Positions 12,621 through 26,608 of a stretch of DNA of 64,000 nucleotides are shown here, piece after piece. The notes beneath the pieces are model-generated. The model was not told the origin of the DNA and did no database searches. It worked only from the letters and a program-made list of their open reading frames with translations. A program made the position numbers and the translations under genes. This stretch comes from Hericium rajendrae (lineage: Eukaryota > Basidiomycota > Agaricomycetes > Russulales > Hericiaceae): contig CM065889.1 in assembly GCA_033439255.1 (NCBI GenBank), positions 310,001 through 374,000 of the forward strand, given 5' to 3'. Every line of letters begins with the position of its first letter. Within the stretch, counting starts at the first letter, position 1.

Positions 12621-13189
12621 GGCGCCCGGCGACATCCTTAACGCGCCGTCGCGCGTCCTTCCGACTCCCAAGCTCCCGAGCAGCTTGCGCCGATGAGGAC
12701 CGGTTCATGTTCGCGTTCGCGCGTCCAGCAACCGCGCGTCCAGTTTGCCCTCCCGCTGTCCCCGCCCGAAGCTGCCGTTGGACGCGCGAGCCTCTTCGCG
12801 ATGCAAGCAGACGCAGACGGGCGTGTCCAAATCGCCGTGCCCTATCGGATCGCCGATGCAGATGAAGATGAAGATGCGAAGCAAGATGCGACCGATATGG
12901 GTGCGGGTTCTCCACGTATTGCGTCCGGGCGCCAACGCGTCACGTCGACGCGTTCGGAAGTGGGACGGGTTCGGGTGGGAAGGAAGACGCATTCGGAACT
13001 GTCAAGGTGGCGTCGGGACTGGACGGGGAAGAGACAGGGTTGTGGGGAAATAGTGAGTGAAACGTTTGGATTGGCAGTTTGAGCTGAGTTTGAGTGCGAT
13101 ACTGCAGGTTTCAGCACTCGGACGTGATGCACACGAGTGGCGCATTGTCCTGTTCAGGACGAGCAGAATAATTAAATGTACCCCGTGCG

Positions 13190-14040
13190 ATCTGCGATAC
13201 GATCGGGCTTCGCGAAGCGCATCGCGCAAAGCGTATTCAGCCGGCGACATATCTAGGTTGTCTATCTCAGCTCTGCTGAATTGGGCCTGGGCTGAGCGCA
13301 CGCAGCTAGGACACGCGCACGAAGCGCGTCGAGTGCACATGGGGATGCAATCAGAGCGCCAGCCGGCGACCTATCGTGGCTGTCTATCTCAGCTATTTGC
13401 GTAGGTCTGGCGCCATGGGCCTTCGATGGCGCTACGAGGGCCGATGTCGTATTGGCGTCGAAGGCGTTATAGAGCCCGGGCGCATATCGGGAGCTTGGAT
13501 CCTATCGGGTCGGGGACGCCAGCTGGCTTCGAGAGGCCTGCTCCTGCCAAATATGTGCTGGGCGCAGGATTTGCAGGCGCTAGGAACGCATCTGGCTTGC
13601 CTATCTCTGCTTTGCGTACTCTGGTTTCGGTAGGCGCTGGGGTCTTCGCGAGCTCAGCTGCACGCGTCGTATAGAGCCCGGGCGCGCGCCTCGATGACGC
13701 GTGCGCATTGGGGACTTCAAAGCTGGATCGCACGAAGCCTATCGTGGGGACTTGGGCACCATGCTGCAGCGTCCCGCCGGCCAACTAGGCGCACAGGGTT
13801 CGCGCGGCGCCGAGAACATATCTTACCTGCCTATCCTTCAACACGGCGGGCGCTGCTAATCTTCGACATAACAGCATGCGTACATCGAATAGAGCCCGGG
13901 CGCGCGCTCGTCGGTGTTCGATGCGAGCGCGTGCACATATTAGGACACGGGAACACATCGGGCTCGGGACGAAGCTGGATCGCGCAAAGCCTATCGTGCC
14001 GTATCGGGCGTGTGGGCCCGAGCTCTATCCCCAGCAGCGG
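13190..14040. repeat. Degenerate tandem repeats, unit about 200-220 bp
   Basis: The motif ATAGAGCCCGGGCGC recurs at 13469, 13671 and 13889. Related motifs keep the same order: TGTCTATCTCAGCT near 13260 and 13380 with diverged forms near 13600 and 13828, and AAGCTGGATCGC followed by AAGCCTATCGTG near 13722 and 13973. The units are clearly related but strongly diverged. No coding function is supported. Confidence 0.65.
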
Positions 14041-17000
14041 CGAAGTGTTTTTAATCTCACGGCCGGTTCTGCGGACATGCGAGGCAGGAGCTCGTGGCCA
14101 GCCAGACGTGCGCAAAGTTCCATTGTCTGCGGAACCAGCCATGCGCAAAGTTCTCGTCGAATGGAACTTGGCAGCAGGCGCGCGCCGCTCCTTCCCCGCC
14201 GCGTCCATGCCGGCGCCTCTGCGCTTCGACGTTCTTTGCGCCGCCCCTGCGCTGTACAACCTTCCACTCCCGCACCATGCAGCGCGAGGTACGGGCGCCT
14301 GCGTGCGTCATGCGTCGGGGCGCAATTCATCGCGCTCGTCATCTAGCGCGGTGTTCATCCGAGTTGCGCCACGGCAGGCCGGCCGCTGTACCACGCTTCT
14401 TCGCGAGGATATCGGGACGCCGTGCGCCGTCGCCTTCGACTTCGCGTCCGTGGATCGGGCGGCGAAGCTCCCAGGCGAGGTCACGCATCGGGGAATCGGG
14501 TGCAGAAGATGCATCGCGGGCCCCGAGGGCGGTCCGAGTCTGCTTGGGGAGTTTGGGGCCGGATATGGCTGCGGGGGCACGCGGGGATCGGGCGAAGGCT
14601 GGTGCTCGTGTGTGGAGGGCGGATGTCATTGGTGCGTGTGTGGGATGGAAGGTGGTCGGGCGATTGGCGCATCGTGAAAAGTGTATCGCCGATGCGAACT
14701 GTGAAGAAGAGTTCGCGAATTCTAGCCTCCGAGTATCTCGCTCGTTTGCGTCGATGGTGTGAGTTTTGTTGGACGAAGATGGCTGGCTCTGGCTCAAACG
14801 GATGGGATGTGAATTGGTTCTGTGCACCTAGTCATTGTGAATTTGGGTCACAAGTGTTTTGGGCTGGAGTGCTGTTGTTGCTGAATTGGTGCGGCGGTCG
14901 AGGCCAGGACACCTCGATTTGCGGACGATTGGCGCATTGTACAAGTGCATCTCCGATTTGGCCTTCGAAAATCATATATCGGGCAGATGTTTGGGGAATG
15001 AGGCTATGGAACTATTTATTTTGCTGTCCTATGCTTAGCCGCAGACCTGGTCGCGCTGAATCTCAACAATGTCCATGACAGGATGCCAACATTACCCCCA
15101 ATCTGATCTAATGTACGCATGTTGAGATATCACGTTATGCCCTGCTTACGCGGTTCAGCAACATGTCGTCATGGTCCTTCCGACCGATATCCGGTACGAA
15201 CAGGTTACAACGATGTCACGAACCGCTATGCAGCTCGGCGTCTAGCGAGCATGATAGCCGGTGGTCTGCATGCATGTTCTCCGGATCCAGCTTGCCCGCA
15301 TCTCACCGCTCCTTTCAGTACGATCTGCTCATGTACGATTGACCCCGCACAAACGCTCATTTACGATCGAACAGGTAGCATTGCAGCCCAGTACAGCAGG
15401 CATACTGTACACCCATACTCCAGGTGGTTTACATTGGGGCACAACGCCTGTGCAGATCCCTCCAGCTGGAGCCGAGCGCTCGCTGATCGGCGAGCAGAAC
15501 AAATGCAGCGGAATGAGGTGTTCCTGCCAATGCGCCAGGCGTGTGCGGCGAGGTGATTATACGCGGTGCTTCGACGCTGTAGATCCGGGCTGACAGAAAG
15601 AAAGCAAGAAAGGGTGCCGTGCCGAGGACGGAGCCCGGGTCCACGTGTGTACGGGGTTGGCGCAGCGCCGGGTCATCGACAAGCGGGGTGGACAGGCGAG
15701 ATGAATGAGCTCATCTCGCGCCGTGCCGCCCGATTGACGCAACTGTACGGCAGACTGGACCGTGGCGTGTACGAGTCCCCGCACGCCCGCGACGCGTGCC
15801 CGCGCCGTGCCACGCTGCTAGCACGCTATCTCCGTCCCGCGTACCGTGCATGAAATACGCGGGCCCCTGTCCGCAGATTGAGTGTGCGCGCATCCATCTG
15901 CAGCGTAGTCTTGTGACCTTGCGCGTGCAGAGCGGAGAGAGATGCTCTGATCCCTTTCAGCAGGTGTGGTTTCCGCGCGGCGGCCATGAGGATGGAGGAT
16001 GCAGATGCAGGGGAGATAAGATGGGTTGAGGGCAGAAAGGCAGGCACGCGTGTGAAGCCATCTAATCAGTTCCTGATGCCATTGTCAGGATGGCGGCGTG
16101 GCACAGAAATTAATATGTAACAAGGAAAAGAGCGCGGATGCTGGGGATCGTCGCACGGTGGTGGCGGATGCGCGGTGATTTTGAGTGGTAATTAGGACGT
16201 ACGAGCGCGTCGTGCCGCAGGCGCATGCTGGCCCGATGACCTCGAATGCTATCAGGAGGAGCGGGAGATGCACTGCGGCCGACTGCGAGGCCGTAATGTC
16301 CCGCGAAAGCATCGGCCTCCAGGTGTGCAAAGAAGTTCGAATAGAAGTCGGGCACCTGGGGGCGGTGCATGACTGCCTGTAGATTAGCTGTATACTGGCC
16401 CGCGGTGTACGTATCGCATAAACGGAGATAGATACCTTTAATGCGGATCCGTTTGCGAAGACTGGAACGGCTGTTCAGTTCGAACAAGGTGGCCATCGAC
16501 CGGTATGTATTCAAGCAGATCGTTGATAGATTCGTACCCATTGTTTAGCGTTCGATGACAAGATGCGGTGCATCGTCAAGCGTGTCTCCGTGGCGACTAC
16601 GCTGGCTCCCAGTTGCATCGCAGGAAGTTCCACGGAGGTGCGGGCGCAGTGAATGTGGGATCAGCGAATGTAGACGCCTTCCCGACATCAACCGTCCTCT
16701 AGCGCACGCGCAGCGTTGGATGCGATATGCACGGCTTGGAGGCCTCCAAGATGCCCGGACAGCGATATTCGGCATTAGCGCAGGTGTCTGCGGCGCTGAC
16801 GCGAGTTCGTGCTCCCGCAAATTCGTGAGAAAATCAGTATGGCTGCGCAGTTGCTCAAGATATCCTTCCGCGCGACGTGGGTCAACGGACGCAAATCATC
16901 GGGGAGGCGATCTATCGCAAACGGGAGCATCGGGGTGCCTTCCGTTGATGTATTGAACACCGGACTGGACGGAGCTAGTGCTGTGCGCAGTCATCGGTCG

Positions 17001-20000
17001 ACGACTGTTCAATGGCGACGAAGGATCTCGAAGGATGGATGAGAAAGGAGATCGACTTGGCACTTTGGACGCCGACTTGCCGCAAACAACAGAACGTCGA
17101 GCAGTCGATATCGGAGAAGGCTCCCAGGGCCTCGCTGTCCGAAGCCACTAGTAAGCATGTATAATGGCCTCGTGCTTGAGAGGAAACCAAGCCCATGCGA
17201 ATGATAGGTGCGCAGCAGGAGGCAGTTCATTGGAAGCGCAGCAGCCTCCGTTGTCCTACTGGCCGGCAAGCCATGTAGGCAGCAAAAAGCGAAGCGGCAT
17301 CTTCGGTGTCTTGGGATTCTAAAATAGTATGACCTCATTGGCATTTATACTGTCGGATCAACCCTACGGATACACATGCTAATGGCTCATGAAGTACTGG
17401 AAGATGATCTTGGTCAAATTTCGAGCAAGGATGGTCGGCAGTTTCGACAGACCTTACGATCTCCACGGACAACATCTCTTCTCGCAGATCCGCGCTCGGG
17501 GAGCCTCTGCGGGGTGTAATCCTGAGTATGGTAACGTTAGCCATCGCTATTAGTGAGCATGGGATGCGGAGGATCGACGGAGACCGAGGAGACGGAGACA
17601 ACACTTTGATCGCCGAACCAGATCTCCGAGTATTTCCGCGTTCCTGACGTTGGCCTGAAGGGATGCCTCCGAGGTCCAATCTTATCTTATCCCTGACATC
17701 TGCATCCATCTCGATCATTCCATGAATCTGTAAGAACTTAGGACTTGCAGTTGGACGCCGGATCAGTGCTTGCGACATACTTCTTGTCAAAACCAGCAGA
17801 TTCTATGAAGAAAAAATCACTTCTGACACAATTGACCGCATACAGATGGAGGATGAAGGCCAGCCAGATGTTGGCCCGGGATTGATAATCGACGCGAAGG
17901 ACAAAGTGATTATTGACCTGTGATAGACGACACGGGACAACATCGAGCCTCGAGACGTCACCGCACCTCCAACAGTGCCGCTGTGGCCAAGCATGTTGAC
18001 AATACATCAATCAGCCTCGAGGATGGGTTCAGATCCTCGAAATCGCTCGGCCGCCTCTGTCATCCATCTATGAAGGATGGCCCTCAACCCCGAGTCTTCT
18101 CCTTGCATGGGCCACAGATATGAATAACATGCGTAAACCGGTTCCGCACAGAAAAAGACAGGTCCTGAGACTTGTCATCCTGATATGGGCCGGATAGCGC
18201 CGACACCCCGCGTCGGGTGACTGGCCAACAGCTGAATTAGAGCCCGATAGATAGCGCAAGACAAAAGAACAGCAGCGCCGACAGGCGTTCGTGCCGGCGC
18301 CACTGGATGCACGCTGTAGGCTTCGGGTCTTCATATCCCCTACATCTGGAGACATCGAAGAAAGAGGATGGGTCGGGTGACGCGCTGCCCATCGATGAGG
18401 CTGTCCGACGAAGGAGGCCTAAGGGAGCAAGGAGCCGGGCGGTGATGGTGGAGGGCGCGTTGGCCGACATGAGGCTCCTCGTGAGGCGACTGCGCACCTG
18501 CCGTCGTGAGCACGTTTTGAAGAACAAAGCAAGGTAGATGCGGTCTGCTGCTGGGACACCACGCTGATATCAACGATTGACACGCCTCGAGGTGGGATTT
18601 GGTCATAGATAGTCCCTTTGCTCCGGAAGCGTGCATCGTGGGTCATACGCAAATGGCGCCGTCGGGCACAATGGTCAAGATGTTGATAGTCATTGATGAG
18701 ATACCCGCCACTCGTACACGAGCCGAGTTATTCATTGTACTGAACGGGTGAAAGATATGGCTTGGCTCTCTCAGCATGCATCGATGAATGGCATGCCCGC
18801 CGAAGTTAAACACGTGAAGGGCCGGGCAGCAGTTCCGAATGCGCATCGGGCGGGGAAGGCGTGTAAATCAGATGAAGAGATGCGGAGTTCCGGCTTGCAG
18901 CGATGGAGGGGGATCGGATTTGCTGCCTATCCAGAGCATCTACATTGGGCGCTAGACAATATTGTTGGATCGCTTCTGTAAATCGAACACCAGGCGGGAG
19001 GAACGAACCATCAGATGAGGCGAACCGCGCCATTCATGACGGGAAAGTTCGAAGTTCCTGAGATGGGATGGTACAGAACATACCCGAATGCGATCACAAG
19101 GTGCGCTGTGAAGAATATTCCGCTCGAGGGAGCAGGACAGCTATGCAGGGAGCTCGGGGCTTTCGAGCAGATGAATCTCCGGTGACCCGGATGTACCCCC
19201 GAGCGCATTCCGAGAATATCTTATCTTCGGAAGTCGAGTTATCCATGGTCGCTCGTCGACATACAGGCGGGCCGATGCGCGCTTCGAGAGTGAGAGTGGA
19301 AGGTCACGAAAGGTGTTGCTCCTGTCGCATGTGGAGGCGCCAGCAAACACTGGCGCCGATCCTGAGCCGTTCGGACTCGACTTGGCGGCGTTCGCTGTCG
19401 CCGGGAGTTGTACTTGCTCAGGAGGAGCGCCTGTGAGAAACGCGCCACAGGGGTATGACCTTGAGGAAGAAGGGCGCAATATGGACGCCAGCGATGAGGC
19501 TCACATGCAAGAAACAGTCCAGATGGAAAGCATGCCGAGAATGCTGAATATAACCAGGGATCGAGACAGAGTTTGTATGATCTCGATGCGAACGAGGCAC
19601 CCATGTGGTAGAAGATACACATGGGAGATGGTATCGAGATAGTAGTCGAAGAGATATGAATGCCGGGCGCTGGAAGAAGTCGAAGGCGCCAAGTGAGTTT
19701 TCCTGCCGGCGAGTGCGGACGTTCGCATGCCGCACGAATTCCGTGGCCATAGAGGGGAACGTTTCTGACGTCTTGCATTGAAGTCCGAGCAGAATGGATC
19801 CGGAGTTGCACTCTCCGGATTGCATTACAGAGATGAAGTATAGCCAGAAAAAAAGGAATGTCTAGGCAGGAGCTCCTGACCAGAGCAACCAAACTTATAC
19901 TGTCAGTGGCCTGGAATGGCTGATGATCCAGGAACCGAGGCGATCCACCGGAAGCTGGCACATCTTGTGCACCCAATCTGAGAACCAAACTCCCAGGTAA

Positions 20001-20750
20001 GCCAAGCAGAATGACGACATCTGTAGGCAAGCCAAACACTTGGATAGTTTGTGCTGGTCATAATTCCCAATCTAGACCAAACTTATGCTTAAAAGCATCA
20101 GTGAAAGCGGATAGCAGAATAAACTCGCTGATCTTTGAGGTAAATGCTCAGTAACAACAGCTCAGAGCAATATCTGAGAAACATAAGTGCACAAGCATAC
20201 ATGAGTAGCAATAGCGCGATGGAGGCATCTAGTTCAGTGATTACACTTGATTTTAGAACAACTAAGTACACATGCTCACCGATGACGCTCTCAAGGCCGC
20301 AGGCTCGAGTACCGGTAAATAACAAATCTCGTTGGTACCTGCAAGGCTTTCATGCCCAAGAGGCGCGCAATATTGGAAATAATGGTATAAAATCGTTGTT
20401 CACAGTCAGAGTGTAAGATATCTACTCACTATAGGTGTTGAATAGTTTCCCAGCAATGCAGGCTATCAGGTCTTGAGATGATGCTATGGACGTTCGGCGT
20501 GCACGCCATCTGCGCAAGCGCGACTCATCACGCTAGAATGTTTCATGCATTCTATAATGGGTGAAAATATTGCAATGGGAGTTATGAATAGGAGAGAGAG
20601 CAGGTCAAATATGTTACCATCAAATGTGTTCGCGTCCAAGATGTCGATGAGCGCTTGAGCAGCCGCCACAGCTCGCCTAAAATAGAAATAGACCGGGCGC
20701 TATGGCCGATGGTCCCACTGCCGAACGGTGCTCAGACCCGGGCACCATCC
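14041..20750. other. Gene-poor stretch, nothing recognised
   Basis: About 6.7 kb with many overlapping frames. I searched both strands for splice-joined exons with family motifs and found none I trust. Hydrophobic stretches on the minus strand near 18.2-18.4 kb and 19.5-20.0 kb might be remnants of a membrane protein or cytochrome P450 gene, but conserved motifs are missing. Confidence 0.45.
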
Positions 20751-22569
20751 ATGATTTCGGTATGTCTCTAACTCTAATATCTGACAGCGTACACAATGTC
20801 GTAACTGAGCATTTCTTACTCTAGGCATTCTTTATCTTCAACCAGAAGGGAGAAGTAGGTCGACCGCGGACTACGGGAGGCTACCGAGGTCTGACGCGTT
20901 TTCCCGCAGGTCCTCATCTCGCGTCTGTTTCGTCCAGACGTCAGGTCCGTGGTTATCCGTTCAAAAGAATGCTGATAACTAACGATTTGGTACCCTTAGA
21001 CGGTCGATTTCAGATGTGTTCCGCATCCAAGTAATCTCTAGCAGCGACGTTCGTTCTCCGATCATTACTCTTGGTTCTACCAGCTTCTTCCATGTCCGAA
21101 TCAACAACCTTTACCTGGTCGCGGTCACGAAGTACAGTCAAAGAATAATCGGCTAAGATAGATGCTAACATGTCTCCAGGAACAATGCGAATGCCGCGCT
21201 GGTGTTTGAATTCTGTTACCGCGTCATCTCAATCTGCAAGTCATATTTCGGGAAGGTCGATGAGGAATCTGTGAAGAACAATTTCGTTCTTATTTACGAG
21301 TTGATCGACGGTCAGCACTCTCCATTACCTGTTCACAAGTTTTGTCTAATGTTCCCCAGAAATCAACGATTTTGGTTACCCTCAGAATAGTGAAATTGAT
21401 ACGCTGAAGACCTACATCACGACCGAAAGCATAGTGTCATCTCAGATCGCAGCAGTATGCCTCTTTTTTTAATTATTTGGCATTGTCATCTCGTCTGACG
21501 AACTGCTCCAGGAAGAGTCGTCTAAGATAACGACACAAGCAACAGGCGCGACAAGCTGGCGGCGCGGTGACGTCAAGTACAAGAAGAATGAGGCGTTCGT
21601 TGACGTCGTGGAAACAGTCAACCTGAGCATGAGTGCGAAAGGTACACTTTCTCATGCTACGTCGTGTTGTCCAGTGAAACCTGACTTTTCACATCATAGG
21701 CACTGTGCTTCGCGCTGACGTCGATGGTCATATCCAGATGCGCGCTTACCTCACGGGCACACCGGAATGCAAGTTCGGGCTCAATGATAAACTCGTTATC
21801 GACAAGAGCGAACGTGGTGCAATCGATGCTGTCGAGTTGGACGATTGCCGGTTCCACCAATGCGTAAAACTGAACGAGTTCGACGAGACGCGAACCATTA
21901 GTTTCATTCCTCCAGATGGTGAATTCGAGTTGATGACGTGCGTTTCTGTGTGGCTCAACCTAGATAGCATGCTGACGGAGGTATTCCAGATACCGATCGA
22001 CGTCAAATGTGAAACTGCCATTGAAGGTGATTCCGATCGTCAATGAAATCGGGACAACGCAGGTGTCCTACAATGTGTCTGTCAAAACCAACTTCAGCAA
22101 CAAGCTCTCGGCAACAAACGTCGTCCTTCGCATACCCACGCCGCTGAACACAACAAGCGTGGACTGCAAAGTGCAGAACGGCAAGGCGAAGTATGTTCCA
22201 GCTGAGAACGTCGTTATATGGAAGTGAGCGATTATGCCGTTTGCGCCCGTCCTGGAACTCATGATTCGTTCAGGATTCCGAGAATACAAGGCGGCCAGGA
22301 ATGCACGTTCTCTGCGACTGCACATCTCACATCCACCACGAACCGACAAGCCTGGGCACGACCACCAATTGATGTTGACTTCCAGGTCCTGATGTTCACA
22401 GCATCTGGACTGATTGTGCGCTTCCTCAAAGTATTCGAGAAGGGCAACTACCACAGTATAAAATGGGTGCGATATCTGACGAAGGCTAGTGGATCGTATC
22501 AGATACGGGTGAGTCTCTCTGAATTTCTGCAGAGTAAATCCCAATTGATCTCACGACTCGCAGTTTTGA
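20751..22569 (+). CDS. APM4: AP-2 complex subunit mu (clathrin adaptor medium chain)
   Basis: The product is the mu subunit of the AP-2 clathrin adaptor, which links plasma-membrane cargo and lipids to clathrin during endocytosis. Eleven exons: 20751-20759, 20825-20854, 20910-20944, 21000-21131, 21180-21310, 21360-21454, 21512-21641, 21700-21937, 21990-22223, 22274-22508, 22564-22569. They sum to 1275 nt, 424 residues, the usual length. The N-terminal longin-like part starts MISAFFIFNQKGEVLISRLF. The mu homology domain begins near TSWRRGDVKYKKNEAFVDVV, with later landmarks FIPPDGEFEL, LRIPTPLNTT and the C-terminus WVRYLTKASGSYQIRF. The first exon codes only three residues and the last only Phe plus the stop. 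No frame break is present. Assignment to AP-2 rather than AP-1 rests on overall sequence as I know it. Confidence 0.95.
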
Positions 22570-22899
22570 TTCCGTTGGTTTGGGAGTTTGGACATGTACA
22601 TCACTACTTTAGATATTTCATTTGCTTATTCCACGTTCCTTTGAACAATATACTTATTGCTGAGAGTTGCTGTGAACATTTGTGGACCATCACGGTTATG
22701 AGGCAATGGCACGAGAGTTCCCCGCCATGGTGCTGGGCTCTGCCTGATTGGTCGCGCTTTGGCACAAGCTGAGACGAGCTGAGCGCTGAGACAAGCTCCC
22801 ATAACGCGTCAGCTCAAGTCACTCAACGAATCTATGAACTATCACCCCACCCCATCTCTGTAACCTATTTCGAGGCCGTCTTGCTGTTAGGAAGGTTCC

Positions 22900-25800
22900 A
22901 TGTTCTGGAGGTATGGTCTTGTGCAGCTATTTCATTCCAGAGCTGTGCCAATTCATGCAATGTTCAATGTGGCAGATTCGGTTTTCATAATGGGTCCTCA
23001 ATAGACACCCTGCTGGATAAGGATGACGTATCGTTGGAGGCAATCCTGGACGAAGATGACTTATTGCAAGAATGCAAGGCCCAGAACACCCGGCTTATCG
23101 ACTATTTTCAGAGGGTAGACGTCCTGCAACGCCTGTTGGGGTATGTGACAGGTCAGATTGAGAGCGACGAGCGAGGCAGTTTCAAGTGCGTCGTTATATC
23201 TCTCTATAATAAACCAGACTGGTTGACATATTCCAATGGGATTTGTCTGTAGATACCCCTATGTCGCCACAGAAGTTCTATGCAGCGAAATATGGTCTAT
23301 CGTCGAGACATGTCTGAACAACTCCGAGCAGCTCCTGACCCCGTTCTGGGAGACTGTGCTGGATAGGTCTCCCGAAGATATGAAAACGCACATGATCATG
23401 GCCTCGCATTTCGCAAAGATTAATGCAACGTTTCTCAACAAAAAACCAGCCGAGGTGACTCTCTTTTCCGCCTCCATGTACGACTATCGTGCCGAGCACA
23501 CCGTACACTCCTAGATGCTGCAATTCATCCGCTCCCAATCCAGCATTGTCGAGCGACTGCTGCAACACATCGAGTCACCGCCCTTCTCTGACTTGCTCAT
23601 TCGCATCATTCAGTTGGACGAGACACCCGCGGGTGCTGACGTTCTAGAAGTATGTCTTCGTCTGCCTGCATATGCTCCCCGATGAGCTCCTCTTATACAA
23701 AGCCTCCAGTGGCTTTCCCAAGAACGCCTTATGGCGCGATTAATCGAACGCCTCGCGCCGTCGTATTCCCCGGATATGCACACCGTCGTGTCCGAACTCA
23801 TCAAGAACATCATCTCCATGGCGGCGCCGTCGCCCGGCGCAGCTATGTCAGAAGGACTCACAAACGGCGGTGCATCGAATCGGTTCGCGCGAGAGCTCGC
23901 CCGGCGCGAAAACGTGCAGATGCTGGTCGGCTACATCCTGTACGACTTTGGCCCTGAGACTGGCTCATCGCCCAGTGCGCCGCCGAAGATCAGTGATGGC
24001 AATGACGGTGGCCAGGCCACAGATAGCGATTACAGCAATGGCAACAATGAAGCACTCATTCTGCCAAACGCGGAGTCCGCGACGTCATCGGTGGTCCACT
24101 CTATTTGCATCATCATAGAGCTCATCCGACAGAATAACTCCGATTTCTTCGAGCCATATCTCTTCCATACACTGCGTAATCGGCTTATACAAGTTCAGCA
24201 GCACTTACAGACACATAATGCTGACGAAGGCCGCGAAGCCCTGGAGAGTGCCATGCAAGAAATGGTAGATCGTATGGGCGTTGTCCATCTGGGCCCGGTT
24301 CTAGAGATATTTTGCGAGCATTTGGACAAGCTGCAGGGCTTTTTGCGGGCACCGAGGTCATTGGTAAGTCAGTCCCATTCACTCACGAAGCTGGGGAATA
24401 ATGAATTTGGTTCAGAATGGTCCTGTTTTGACAACACTAGGCAGCATCACACCACTCACCTTCGAACGCTATCGGATATGCGAGCTATATGCTGAGCTCT
24501 TCCACTGTTCCAGTATGTCCCTGCTGAACCGTGGTCCGGAGTTCAACTATCTGTACGATGCCGACGGTCGTCTGCAAGGTGGTCTCTCTGCCCTCGGAGA
24601 GCTGTCGCAAGTCATCGCAATGAGCTCTGGCAGCGAGGGAGATCACGATGCGATGGATGAAGGAGGAGATGACGTAGAGCCTGCGCTAGAGTTGCCTGTG
24701 CACGGCGCTCACGATGGTTCTTCGCTGCTGGACTCGGATGAGGACATGAGCGATGGTGACGGTCATGATCTTGATGACGACCCCATGGAAGAGATCGCAA
24801 TTTATGACGAGCCGAAGACTATGGCAAGCGGCCCGGCGTCATTATCTCCGCAACATATCAGGTCTCCCGCAGAAATCCCCATACCAGAATCTCTCTCGCC
24901 TAGGACTTATCCATCCCTCCCTGAGTCCAGCCCACCAAGTGTTGCAGCTTCTCCCCAGCGAAAAAGTTCGTCCACAAGTACGGGTTCGGAAGGATCGACA
25001 GTGGGAAGACGATCTGCTGGCTCGAGACGGAGCTCACGCAGGCTAACGCTTCAAGACTTGTCGCAGGCAGATGTGCCGCATCCTGTCGGTGAGAGATGGA
25101 AACGAAAGCTTTTAGACGCAGGTGTCCTCACGACCTTATTGGTGAGCCGATCAGACAATGCTTTGACAACGCTTGGCTGACAGAAATCGCAGGACTTGTT
25201 TTTCGAGTTCCCTTGGAATAACTTCCTGCACAGCGTTGTGTACGACCTTATCCACCAAATTCTCACAGGTCGCGTGGATGGTGGGGTGAACCGCGAGCTT
25301 ACCATTTCGTTGTTTCGAGATGCTCGCCTCATGCACAGAATAGTTGAGGGGCAAAGACGGAATGATGCAGAAAGGTAACACTCTACTGTGATTATCTGGT
25401 ATGCATCTGACCGTTTTATCCGCAAATGAAGTTCGAAACCCAAGGGCCTGCGACTTGGGTACATGGGGCACCTCACAATCATCTCCGAGGACGTCATCGT
25501 TGCTCTAGATCATTTCCCGCCAGATCTTCGTCTCGTCATCGCACAGTGTGCCCCTCAACCTGATTGGGATGACTACGTCACAGGCAGATACAACGAGACA
25601 AAGCAAAGGGACTCTAGACTTCTCGGTGGTGGCAAGCCTGTTGTGAATGTCTCAGGTCCTGATAGACCCGGTGGATGGAAGGTCGACGAAGAGGACACGA
25701 CCACAGCAGAAGCCAGTGGGGTTGCAGGTGCATCAGCTTCAGAACCTAAGGGTGAGTTCCGCAGGGCGATTGGTTCCCAGCCAGCCAGAGCGAACACTGC

Positions 25801-26608
25801 CGACTTCGGGCCTGCACCTTTCGAGGAAGAGGAAGGGTTTGGCTCTTCTGAGCATCCACAGGTGTGTCCTATCGCTTGGCCTGCGACGACGTATGTGTTG
25901 ACAGTACTTCGCCCCAGTTTGCCCGATATCTGGCGTCAGAGATGCATGCTACGGACGAGTTTGGCGGTTCGTCATCGTCATCAGATGCCTCGGATGATGA
26001 GGACGGCGGTTGGCTCGCACAATCTCATTTCGAGATAGACCACCCACCGCCAGTTTCTGCGAGACCTCATAATGGAGAACGAAGACCATTGAGCGCCAAT
26101 GGCTTTGACGTATGTCTCGTGTTTTCGGAGGTGGCCCGGTGTCCTGACTACCTTCTAGGACTCGTTCTCGCCTGCAAATATGTCAATATCCAGTCCATTT
26201 GACGACCCTTTCGCGACAGAGGAAGATGAGGTAAGCGACTTGCAGTGTTGTCCTGAAATCCCCGCCGCTCACGCCTCAATCACCAAGGAGGATGCTTTTG
26301 GCCCCTTCTCGGACGCAGCTGCTGCCAGCGGTTCAGATCCATTCAGCTTTTCGTCCCATCTCGCCGACGACATCGGCGAAGCCTCTTTCGATAGTTTCGG
26401 TGACTTCGGCGAGTTCAAGAGCAGCGCTGATGCCGACGGCGAGACAACGCCTACAGCGGGCAGCTGGACCTTCGCGAGCAACTCGAGCGCGGGCTCCACC
26501 GAAGATGCTGCCAGCTTAGGCTCCGATGACCTCGCTAAAGCGATAGAAGCGTCCCCTCCTCCAGAAGGTCCTAGTAATGGTTCAGATGGAGAGCACATAT
26601 CCAAATGA
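22900..26608 (+). CDS. SAPS-family protein (Sit4/PP6 phosphatase-associated regulatory subunit)
   Basis: SAPS proteins (yeast Sap4/155/185/190, human PPP6R) bind and direct the Sit4/PP6 phosphatase. Eleven exons: 22900-22910, 22976-23185, 23253-23454, 23515-23649, 23710-24363, 24416-25141, 25193-25374, 25432-25861, 25918-26109, 26159-26230, 26288-26608; total 3135 nt, 1044 residues. The N-terminus MFWRFGFHNGSSIDTLL and the helical repeat region (for example WSIVETCLNNSEQLLTPFW) are diagnostic. A long acidic, Ser-rich insertion follows TLGSITPLTFERYRICELYA, and the conserved block resumes with LLDLFFEFPWNNFLHSVVYD and GYMGHLTIISE. The tail is acidic and disordered (SFDSFGDFGEF). The last intron (57 nt, GTAAGC..AAG) is in frame and could be retained, adding 19 residues. 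It lies 330 bp after APM4 on the same strand. Confidence 0.93.

Noticed and set aside
13694-14762. Long plus-strand frames (up to 327 codons)
   Set aside because: They run through the degenerate 200-bp repeats without frame-preserving variation; no family features.
18237-18310. Possible cytochrome P450 I-helix (GAGT..ALLFFCLALSI) on the minus strand
   Set aside because: It needs two frames within 60 bp, and no heme-binding FxxGxRxCxG, ExxR or PERF motif was found in the surrounding 3 kb.
19239-20039. Minus-strand 266-codon frame with hydrophobic segments
   Set aside because: Hydrophobicity is scattered over three frames, no known membrane-protein family is recognised, and no consistent splice set joins the pieces.
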